Positions 7,231 to 12,802 of a stretch of DNA of 12,802 nt are shown piece after piece. Under the pieces are notes generated by a model that saw only the letters and a program-made list of their open reading frames with translations, was not told the origin of the DNA and made no database searches. This DNA is from a bacterium (lineage in GTDB: Bacteria > Coprothermobacterota > Coprothermobacteria > Coprothermobacterales > JAADFF01), in the NCBI GenBank assembly GCA_027063755.1, contig JAMORD010000015.1:1-12802 (forward strand), written 5' to 3'. The number at the start of each line of letters is the position of its first letter. Within the stretch, counting starts at the first letter, position 1. Both the position numbers and the translations under genes were made by a program.

Positions 7231-7233
7231 GTG

Positions 7234-8139
7234 ATGGTGAACATATATATCACATATATCCTATTGGGCGTATTGCTTCCGCTGATTGCCCTTTTGTATG
7301 ATGGTATAGAAAGGAAGATGACAGCTCGTATTCAAGGTAGGGTTGGACCGCCTATTACCCAGTCTTGGCTTGACTTTATCAAACTTCTTACTAAGAAGGT
7401 GAAATTGCCTGAAGATACAAATATGCTTATGCTTTTTACCGGACTTGTGCTAATGTTTGCAGGGGCCTTTATACCACTAATTATGGTCTTCATGAGAAAA
7501 GGTGATTTGATACTGCTTATGTATCTAATGGTAGGTGGTACTCTGGGGATACTCCTTACCGGTCTTGCGTTTCGTAGTCCATATAGCCGTGTTGGTGTAT
7601 CCCGTGAGATGCAAATGGCATTTGCCTATGAGATATCTTTTATATTTGCCATTGTCATTACCATTATGGTGACGGGCTGTCGTACACTTGAATCTTGCAA
7701 TGTTTCTTCTATACCACTTGTAAAATGGCCGCTGCTTCTCATTCCGTTTATTCTGTTCTTGTTTGTGGCGCCTGCCAAAGTGGGTGTTGTTCCTGTGGAT
7801 ATTGGTGAGGCAGAGAGTGAAATAGCAGAAGGTCCCTTTGTGGAGATTGGAGGAAGATATCTTGCCATAGCCAAGCTCTCAAAGAGCATGAAAATGCTTG
7901 CCCTGATGCAGCTGATAACACTCTTGTATCTGCTTCCTGCTGATGTTACCGGTATATGGTACTGGATTTATTCTTTCGTTATAGATGGTGTGCTTGTGTT
8001 CTTCACCATATCTGTGGTGAGAAATGCTGCCAGTAGAATAAAGATAGACCAGGCTGTAAAGTTTTATGCTACGGTGCCACTTACCATAGGTATCATAGGA
8101 CTTGTTATTGTATACCTCATGAGGGGGTGGGGAATGTGA
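7234..8139 (+). CDS. mbhM: Membrane subunit M, NuoH (complex I subunit 1)-like
   Basis: A 301-residue integral membrane protein of about eight helices, homologous to NuoH and HycD. It anchors the peripheral hydrogenase arm to the membrane and carries the chain of charged residues thought to link the redox site to the ion pumps. The N-terminal E-R-K-M-T-A-R-I-Q-G-R-V-G-P-P block (residues 26-40) is diagnostic. The acidic loop at 187-204 keeps Asp189, Glu192, Glu194, Glu196, Glu199 and Glu204, as in group 4 hydrogenases. It begins 16 bases after the fused antiporter gene, the widest gap in the second half of the operon. Its stop overlaps the next start as GTGA. GTG 7237 is an alternative start. 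Confidence 0.93.
   Translation: MVNIYITYILLGVLLPLIALLYDGIERKMTARIQGRVGPPITQSWLDFIKLLTKKVKLPEDTNMLMLFTGLVLMFAGAFIPLIMVFMRKGDLILLMYLMVGGTLGILLTGLAFRSPYSRVGVSREMQMAFAYEISFIFAIVITIMVTGCRTLESCNVSSIPLVKWPLLLIPFILFLFVAPAKVGVVPVDIGEAESEIAEGPFVEIGGRYLAIAKLSKSMKMLALMQLITLLYLLPADVTGIWYWIYSFVIDGVLVFFTISVVRNAASRIKIDQAVKFYATVPLTIGIIGLVIVYLMRGWGM
8121..8129 (+). promoter_or_regulatory. Ribosome binding site deciding the small-subunit start
   Basis: GAGGGGGTG lies six bases before GTG 8136, which overlaps the preceding stop as GTGA. The in-frame GTG 8127 falls inside the site and is therefore unlikely to be used. Confidence 0.6.
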
Positions 8140-8627
8140 GTTTGTGGAGTTTGCTGTTTGACCCAGACAATTCTATTTGGGTATACCGTATTAATGCCGG
8201 TTCATGTAATGGTTGTGAAATAGAGACAACACCACTATTTACCCCACGATATGATGCCGAGAGATTTGGTATCAAATGGGTGGGCACACCAAGACATGCC
8301 GATGTTGTACTTGTTACTGGACCTGTTACCGCTGTAGCCAAAGAGAGTGTTATGGAAGTGCTTTCCCAGGTGCCAGATCCCCATGTTGTTATAGCTATAG
8401 GTTCCTGTGCTGTATCAGGTGGTGTGTTTAGGGGGAGCTATGCCCTTGAAGGACCCCTTGATAATTTATATCCTGTTGATCTCTATGTGCTGGGGTGTCC
8501 ACCAAAGCCTGAAGGGATACTTACAGCTCTTCTTGAGGCTAAGAAAATACTAAAGGCAAAGAGAAAAGGTCAACATCAGGAGAAACCACTTGTGGTTGAT
8601 CCTGCAGGGATGGTGATGGGGCGATGA
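8136..8627 (+). CDS. mbhJ: [NiFe]-hydrogenase small subunit J, NuoB-like
   Basis: The 163-residue small subunit, homologous to NuoB, holds the proximal [4Fe-4S] cluster that hands electrons to the NiFe site. All four ligands are visible: Cys24 and Cys27 in G-S-C-N-G-C-E-I-E, Cys91 in A-I-G-S-C-A-V-S-G-G, and Cys121 in L-G-C-P-P-K-P. There is no twin-arginine signal and no extra C-terminal cluster domain, so it acts on the cytoplasmic side, as in other group 4 enzymes. The start is GTG 8136 by ribosome-site position. It is separated from its partner L by nine genes, but lies beside N. The last codons overlap the next gene as ATGA. Confidence 0.95.
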   Translation: MSLWSLLFDPDNSIWVYRINAGSCNGCEIETTPLFTPRYDAERFGIKWVGTPRHADVVLVTGPVTAVAKESVMEVLSQVPDPHVVIAIGSCAVSGGVFRGSYALEGPLDNLYPVDLYVLGCPPKPEGILTALLEAKKILKAKRKGQHQEKPLVVDPAGMVMGR

Positions 8628-9202
8628 AGGTTGGAGTAATACTGAAACACATATGGGAAAATCTATTTACAGAACCTATGACGAAGAAGTTTCCGAAGGA
8701 ACCTGTACAGTTGCCAGAAGGTTTTAGAGGTAGGGTTGGCTATATACCTGAAAACTGCATCATGTGTAATATGTGTGTGCTGAACTGTCCCGCAAATGCC
8801 ATAGAAATCAAGCCTGAAGAAGATGGTAAGCGTTGGACACTCCACTATGATAGATGTTTAAACTGCATGATATGTGTAGAGGTGTGTCCTGTAGAGGCAC
8901 TTTACAATGATGACAAAGAACCGTTTAGGGTGGTAACTGACAGGATCAATGCCATAGAGACAGGTAAAGTGCCCATGGTGTCTTGCCCTATATGTGGTAA
9001 AAAGGTGCCAAGACCCTCTAATACAATGGTAAAGCGTATGATGAAAGAAGTTACACCAAGGAATCTTTTAAAGGCAGCGGTATGTCCTCAGTGCAAAAAA
9101 GATCATAAACCTGAAGAGATAGATGCCATCATAGATAAGATTCTTGAAGAAGGTTCCTATCCCGATATGGATAAACTTCTGGGTAAAGAGGGGTTAGAAT
9201 AG
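8624..9202 (+). CDS. mbhN: Ferredoxin-like electron-input subunit N, NuoI/HycF-like, with extra CxxC pair
   Basis: A 192-residue polyferredoxin subunit. Two classical [4Fe-4S] motifs are visible: Cys45, 48, 51, 55 (C-I-M-C-N-M-C then C-P) and Cys78, 81, 84, 88 (C-L-N-C-M-I-C then C-P). These would pass electrons from soluble ferredoxin to subunit J. A C-terminal region adds C-P-I-C (121, 124) and C-P-Q-C (154, 157), a spacing like a zinc ribbon or rubredoxin-type metal site; related cysteine tails occur in HycF-like proteins. No NAD- or flavin-binding domain is present here or nearby, consistent with ferredoxin as donor. It is the last gene of the operon, about 25 bases before a terminator. 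Confidence 0.93.
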   Translation: MKVGVILKHIWENLFTEPMTKKFPKEPVQLPEGFRGRVGYIPENCIMCNMCVLNCPANAIEIKPEEDGKRWTLHYDRCLNCMICVEVCPVEALYNDDKEPFRVVTDRINAIETGKVPMVSCPICGKKVPRPSNTMVKRMMKEVTPRNLLKAAVCPQCKKDHKPEEIDAIIDKILEEGSYPDMDKLLGKEGLE

Positions 9203-9226
9203 TATTGTCTTATAGTTGATATATGT

Positions 9227-9250
9227 GGGGAGCTTAGGCTCCCCCTTTTT
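9227..9250 (+). terminator. Intrinsic terminator of the hydrogenase operon
   Basis: GGGGAGC at 9227-9233 pairs perfectly with GCTCCCC at 9238-9244 around the loop TTAG, followed by a T-run at 9246-9250. It lies about 25 bases after the stop of the ferredoxin-like gene, so it ends the operon and separates it from the accessory genes. Confidence 0.92.
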
Positions 9251-9264
9251 GTCCTTTTTATGTA

Positions 9265-9270
9265 TATAAT
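9265..9270 (+). promoter_or_regulatory. Possible -10 element for the accessory gene pair
   Basis: A perfect TATAAT lies between the operon terminator and the next gene, about 36 bases before its start. No good -35 hexamer is found at 16-18 bases upstream; the T-run of the terminator occupies that area. The position fits a separate promoter for the two accessory genes. Confidence 0.4.
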
Positions 9271-9292
9271 AAGAAAAATATCAATGATAGTT

Positions 9293-9297
9293 GGAGG
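9293..9297 (+). promoter_or_regulatory. Ribosome binding site deciding a TTG start
   Basis: GGAGG lies eight bases before TTG 9306. The in-frame TTG at 9291 overlaps the site, so 9306 is the likelier start of the following gene. Confidence 0.65.
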
Positions 9298-9305
9298 CGG
9301 GTTTA

Positions 9306-9965
9306 TTGCCATTCTTAAGTGAGATATTGGGTAATGGTAAAATAGTAAGAGAAACCGTTGGTGAATGGATTGCATATGTAGATGTGTGGTTATCTTTTAC
9401 TGAGGAATCGAGTGGGAAATCGGATTGGATAAATTGGGAGTTGTTTTGGTATGATTATGTAGGATTTTTAAGAATGGAAGATTCACGAGCTGTTTTTAGA
9501 AATTTGCTAGATATTTGTTTTAATAAAAGACATGATGTTGTTAGAGATATATGCGAGTTGTCGTATTTGGGAAAAATATATCAGTTTTCTATTTTTTCTG
9601 TTGTTGTTTCACAAAGTGAGTATAAGTATGGTAAAAGCTTGCTTATGGAACGAGAAGGATTTTTTAAAAACTTGTATTTACAAGGTAAGCCTGAAGAAAA
9701 TAAAAAAGAAAAAGGTGTTGGGAAAAAAGGGGAATTTATTGAAGAGATAGAAGAGTATCTACGAATTTGGGCAAAATTGCTTGCTTGTAGTAGTAATAGC
9801 AACCAAGTGTTTGCTGATTTGGGGATATCTCTATATCAGAGAGTTGGTTTAATATTAGATAATGTTCCGTGTATGAAGCCTTTTATTTACCATGGAGGCT
9901 CAGATGAAACAAATATTTTTGGTAGAGGTGTGAAAATTTATCCTCTGCTGAGGAGAGGGCTATAA
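9306..9965 (+). CDS. Unrecognised 219-residue protein, first gene of an accessory pair
   Basis: I do not recognise this protein. It starts at TTG 9306, set by GGAGG at 9293-9297. The N-terminal half (about 1-125) is rich in Trp, Phe and Tyr (for example W-I-N-W-E-L-F-W-Y-D-Y at 41-51) and looks mainly helical. A Lys/Glu/Gly linker at about 128-143 follows, then a second helical part (E-E-I-E-E-Y-L-R-I-W-A-K-L-L-A). There is no signal peptide, clear membrane helix, Walker motif, nuclease motif or cysteine cluster. The stop shares one base with the next ATG (TAATG), so the two genes are very likely co-translated and may form a complex. Codon use is A+T-rich, unlike the operon to the left. Confidence 0.75.
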   Translation: MPFLSEILGNGKIVRETVGEWIAYVDVWLSFTEESSGKSDWINWELFWYDYVGFLRMEDSRAVFRNLLDICFNKRHDVVRDICELSYLGKIYQFSIFSVVVSQSEYKYGKSLLMEREGFFKNLYLQGKPEENKKEKGVGKKGEFIEEIEEYLRIWAKLLACSSNSNQVFADLGISLYQRVGLILDNVPCMKPFIYHGGSDETNIFGRGVKIYPLLRRGL

Positions 9966-11263
9966 TGATTCGTCGATGTATTAATGATATAGAGAAATTT
10001 ATAAAAAGTAAAGAAGAGTTATGGCATTCTGTTATAAAGGATGAAGAATTCGAAAGAAAATTTTCCAAAGGAGTAGTAGCTTTGCTTGTTGAAAATGGTA
10101 ATCCTGAAAATGGGCTGATGGACCGTATTGGTAGTTCTGAATTTGGGAAGGAGGAAGTGATTAGCCTTTATAAGATGTGGTTAACTGGGGATCTATGGAA
10201 GATTCTTTTAGCAGAACCAGATAGGCTATGGGAGTTAGTAGAGGAAGATCAGAAAGTAGAGGAAGATCAGAAAGTAGAGGAAGATCAGAAAGTAGAGGAA
10301 GATCAGAAAGTAGAGGAAGATCAGAAAGTAGAGGAAATTCAAGACCATTTATATAGCTTGATTGAAAATGCCTCTGCTAGTTTAGAAGAATATTGTGCTT
10401 TTATGAGTCTTATCGTTTTGTATAGTTTGTTATATAACAATAACTTTGATAACACTAAATTGTCTGGTAATTTAGTGAAGAAGGTTGAAGTTCTTTATAC
10501 TAAATTTTGTTCTAAGCTTTGCATAGAGCATAGGGTAGCAGAGGAAAATAACATTGTGTATTTATTACATTTATGGTGGCTGAGTATCAAGTTATTCTAT
10601 AAAGAGCGTTCTGAAAATAACGTTCCTAATAGTTGTAAAGGAGAAAAAAAGGAAAAATGTACATTTTGGTTTTATCTTTTTGTGTTGGATGATAAAGAAG
10701 AAGAAAATTTTTCTCAGTGTTGGCTATGTCTTGATATCGATGATATTTTATCTTATTTTTCAATTGACTCAGAATGGAAAAATAAGATACAGAAAAAGAA
10801 ATTAAAGATAGAAGAGATATGGAAGAGGAACTCTCCAGGGGAAAAAAGAAATATTCTAACTTTGGGTGTGTTGAGTTTGTTAAGTTCTATGCATAAATAT
10901 CTGGAAATAGCAAAAGATACTGGTTCTCAACGTTCTTTCAATTCCAACTATGAGCTTTGGGGAAAAAATTATGGATATACTGACAAGTGGATTAGGATTG
11001 TTGGTGGTAGATTAGCAATAGAGCTATTTTTCTTTTTATCTTTCTTTCAGTATTCGCGGGACACAAAACAAAAGAAATATATAGATACTTTATTTAAAAT
11101 ATCTTATTCTGAACTTGTTAGTTTTATTTTGTATCTTATAGCTACTAGTGAAGAAATACAATTTATAGAAAAACGATCAACAGGTGTTGAAAGTTATGAA
11201 AGAGTATGGCGTAATTTGCTAGGTTATATAAATAAAGTGTTTTGCAGCTTCTTAACTTGCTAA
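9965..11263 (+). CDS. Unrecognised 432-residue protein with five VEEDQK repeats
   Basis: I do not recognise this protein. It is Lys/Glu-rich and appears mostly helical. Residues 1-91 form an N-terminal part; residues 92-121 are five perfect copies of the hexapeptide V-E-E-D-Q-K, with a degenerate sixth (V-E-E-I-Q-D); residues 128-432 form a larger domain with short hydrophobic runs (about 350-361 and 384-395) that look buried, not clearly membrane-spanning. No enzyme motif is visible. ATG 9965 is preceded by AGGAGAGGG and overlaps the stop of the preceding gene by one base. The stop overlaps by four bases with the stop of the opposite-strand NTPase gene. The gene is intact within the window. 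Confidence 0.78.
   Translation: MIRRCINDIEKFIKSKEELWHSVIKDEEFERKFSKGVVALLVENGNPENGLMDRIGSSEFGKEEVISLYKMWLTGDLWKILLAEPDRLWELVEEDQKVEEDQKVEEDQKVEEDQKVEEDQKVEEIQDHLYSLIENASASLEEYCAFMSLIVLYSLLYNNNFDNTKLSGNLVKKVEVLYTKFCSKLCIEHRVAEENNIVYLLHLWWLSIKLFYKERSENNVPNSCKGEKKEKCTFWFYLFVLDDKEEENFSQCWLCLDIDDILSYFSIDSEWKNKIQKKKLKIEEIWKRNSPGEKRNILTLGVLSLLSSMHKYLEIAKDTGSQRSFNSNYELWGKNYGYTDKWIRIVGGRLAIELFFFLSFFQYSRDTKQKKYIDTLFKISYSELVSFILYLIATSEEIQFIEKRSTGVESYERVWRNLLGYINKVFCSFLTC
10238..10345 (+). repeat. 18-bp in-frame tandem repeat, five perfect copies plus a partial one
   Basis: The unit GTAGAGGAAGATCAGAAA occurs five times without a mismatch at 10238-10327, followed by a degenerate copy to 10345. The unit is a multiple of three, so gain or loss of copies keeps the reading frame and changes the protein by six residues (VEEDQK) per step. 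The lack of any substitution among copies suggests recent expansion. Confidence 0.95.
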
Positions 11264-12802
11264 TTTCTGATAATTGTTTCTATAATTTTCTTAGTATTTT
11301 TAATTAGGGGGGATGGGGCTTGATTGAGAATATAAGATGGAACGTCTAAATTAGTAATCTTGATGTTGCTGCTCTCATTTGTACATTCTTCTAGTATCTC
11401 AATTATTAGGTTAGTATATTTGGTAAAATTATTTACTGTAAGTAAATAATCCAATAAAAAAATATGTTTAATGGACAGATTTATTGAATTGTTGGTACTT
11501 TCGCATAAAAGATGCTTGATGAGCAATTTTTGCTCAATGTCTGGTATGGAGGAAACCCATAACCAAAGTTTGTTGTTCTTCTGTATGTTTTTATAGTCTT
11601 TGTCACTATAATAAGGGTAGAGGTTAATAGTTTTCTCTAATTCCTTAGTAAATGGGTTTGATGCTATGAAATCTTTTAACTTCCAGTCTTGGTTTTTTGC
11701 ATATTCTGGGGAGAGAAAGGTGTATATTGATGTTAACCAAAAAATTATAGAGTTAATTGATTTATTTGTAAATTGTTCAATAGATTTTAGTTCGTCTAGG
11801 ATAAGAACAAGATCATTGATGGAGGTTACGTTTCTAATAGCTAGTATAGTTGACAATATTATGTAGGCTGTATCCAATTTTCTCGTTATTTTATCTTGTT
11901 GTTGGCTTAGATTTTCTTCTTGTCGTAATATTTGTTGCAATATCTTTTCTTTTATGATTTTTATTTGTGGCTTTAGCTGGAGAGACTTATTTATGATTTT
12001 CTTTATATCCCTATATGTTAGGAAATGAAAACTAGAATGCGTTATGGTTTGAAATGTCTTTTCAACAATATTAGATATTTCGTTGTCTCCTAGTGAAATA
12101 TTTAAATATTTCTTAATTAATTTGTCTTCTTGGTTAATAATTTTTTTTATGGCTTCTGCGGTGCTAAAAGCACCTATTGTAGGGATTATATATGTTATAT
12201 CAAATAACTTTTCTAAAGTGTTATTTACTATTTCTGCTGATAAGTTGTGAGGGGGGTGTTGTTTAATTACTTTTAAAATATTCCCTATTGGTACAATAAA
12301 AGTTACAGTGTTTAAAATGTCTGGCGTAGGTGCTATACTTTCAAAAGATGAAAAAACTCTTATGATTCTGATAGCGTCAAGGAGCTTATCTGGAGGTATT
12401 CTGTCCATGTCTTCGATTACAATAACAATATTGCTAAAGTTTCTTTTTCTTACTTCTTTTATTATTTCTATGAATGCCAGCTTGAATTCATATGTGTTGT
12501 CTTCGATGTTATTCGTGTTTTCTTCATACGAAACCTCCTTTGTGTATTTAAATAGTACTTCTATGATTTCGTTTTTGTGTGTAATTACTAGATAGCTTGT
12601 TAAAAATAAAGACATTGAAAAAAGTATAATGTAAGGTTTTTGGATCAAAAGAAATATTGTCTGTAAAAAAGAGAATGTTGGCAAGATCATTCCTAGCGTT
12701 ATCCCTATAGGCAAAGTAGCGAGAAGTGTGAATAATAAGAAGCGTTTTTCTTTTGATGATTGTTTTAATGATTCTGATGTTATTGTAATTGTGATTGTAA
12801 CA
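11260..12802 (-). CDS. KAP/YobI-like membrane P-loop NTPase, C-terminal part (5' end beyond the window)
   Basis: The frame is open from the window edge at 12802 to the TAG at 11260-11262, giving 513 visible residues; the true start lies further right. Two hydrophobic segments come first (about visible residues 21-50 and 57-74), then a Walker B-like strand I-V-I-V-I-E-D-M-D-R ending in Glu130, Asp131, Met132, Asp133 and Arg134, followed by I-P-P-D-K-L-L-D-A-I-R-I-I and a sensor-like strand V-T-F-I-V-P-I-G. This order, membrane helices ahead of a D/E-D-x-D-R Walker B, is typical of KAP-family NTPases, in which the helices are inserted between Walker A and Walker B; Walker A would lie outside the window. 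The remaining ~350 residues are helical and Lys/Ile/Asn-rich, without a recognised domain. KAP members include PifA of plasmid F, which excludes phage T7, so defence is possible but unproven. Confidence 0.72.
   Translation of the reverse strand, partial: VTITITITSESLKQSSKEKRFLLFTLLATLPIGITLGMILPTFSFLQTIFLLIQKPYIILFSMSLFLTSYLVITHKNEIIEVLFKYTKEVSYEENTNNIEDNTYEFKLAFIEIIKEVRKRNFSNIVIVIEDMDRIPPDKLLDAIRIIRVFSSFESIAPTPDILNTVTFIVPIGNILKVIKQHPPHNLSAEIVNNTLEKLFDITYIIPTIGAFSTAEAIKKIINQEDKLIKKYLNISLGDNEISNIVEKTFQTITHSSFHFLTYRDIKKIINKSLQLKPQIKIIKEKILQQILRQEENLSQQQDKITRKLDTAYIILSTILAIRNVTSINDLVLILDELKSIEQFTNKSINSIIFWLTSIYTFLSPEYAKNQDWKLKDFIASNPFTKELEKTINLYPYYSDKDYKNIQKNNKLWLWVSSIPDIEQKLLIKHLLCESTNNSINLSIKHIFLLDYLLTVNNFTKYTNLIIEILEECTNESSNIKITNLDVPSYILNQAPSPLIKNTKKIIETIIRN

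Larger units (their letters stand above)
9251..12802. other. A+T-rich accessory region of likely foreign origin
   Basis: By eye, base composition drops sharply right after the operon terminator: long A/T runs, AAA/GAA/TTT/TTA codons and few GCC/GTG codons, in contrast to the hydrogenase genes. The three genes here are not of the energy-metabolism type and none is a familiar core gene. I see no integrase, transposase, tRNA or terminal repeat, so the mode of entry is unknown and the right border lies outside the window. Confidence 0.6.

Noticed and set aside
7204-7233. Longer NuoH-like protein starting at TTG 7204
   Set aside because: It has no ribosome site and overlaps the antiporter gene; AAGGGGTG at 7223-7230 points to ATG 7234.
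10238-10345. CRISPR array
   Set aside because: The 18-bp units are directly adjacent with no spacers, and they translate in frame as a hexapeptide repeat.
9306-11263. The two orphan genes as a toxin-antitoxin or restriction-modification pair
   Set aside because: No nuclease, methyltransferase, helicase, PIN, HEPN or DNA-binding motif is visible in either protein, and both sizes are atypical for toxin-antitoxin pairs.
12712-12714. TTG as the real start of the KAP-like NTPase
   Set aside because: The frame stays open to the window edge, the codon falls within the first hydrophobic segment, and the Walker A part of the family is still missing.

Overview
The window holds two unlike parts. Positions about 84-9250 are one long, tightly packed operon for a membrane-bound, energy-conserving group 4 [NiFe]-hydrogenase fused to an Mrp-type cation/proton antiporter (the Mbh/Mbx family best known from Thermococcales and also found in anaerobic thermophilic bacteria). 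Positions about 9251-12802 are a visibly A+T-richer accessory stretch with two unrecognised genes on the + strand and, convergent to them, the C-terminal part of a large KAP/YobI-like membrane P-loop NTPase on the - strand.

The organism is most likely an anaerobic, H2-producing bacterium. The hairpin plus T-tract terminators, the Shine-Dalgarno sites, and the frequent GTG/TTG starts and AGA/AGG/ATA codons suggest this. Groups such as Thermotogota, Coprothermobacterota, Atribacterota or thermophilic Firmicutes would fit, but the sequence alone does not decide between them and no rRNA or marker gene is present.

Operon layout, all on +: K (NuoC-like), L (large NiFe subunit), A/MnhE, B/MnhF, C/MnhG, D and E (MrpA C-terminal pieces), F/MnhB, G/MnhC, one 1049-residue protein joining two MnhD/NuoL-like antiporter modules and a C-terminal MbhI-like tail, M (NuoH-like), J (NuoB-like small subunit) and N (NuoI-like ferredoxin). 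Most genes overlap by 1-17 bases (ATGA, GTGA and TAATG junctions), so translation is probably coupled. A perfect 7-bp hairpin with a T-run closes the operon at 9227-9250, and a similar one at 53-83 insulates it from whatever lies upstream. No electron-input module (formate dehydrogenase, CO dehydrogenase, NADH-binding subunit) is present, so reduced ferredoxin is the likely donor. Electrons would pass through N and J to the NiFe site in L, and the energy would drive ion pumping by the membrane subunits.

The most notable points are: (1) the fused double antiporter, in which key lysine and glutamate positions are swapped between the halves; (2) its pairing with a large subunit that keeps all four Ni-binding cysteines and ends almost directly after the last one; (3) the K-L pair placed first in the operon, away from J and N; (4) a pair of orphan genes, one with five perfect 18-bp in-frame repeats, meeting a KAP-type NTPase tail to tail with overlapping stop codons. 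This last group is a candidate defence-type or otherwise mobile locus, but nothing in the sequence proves its function.
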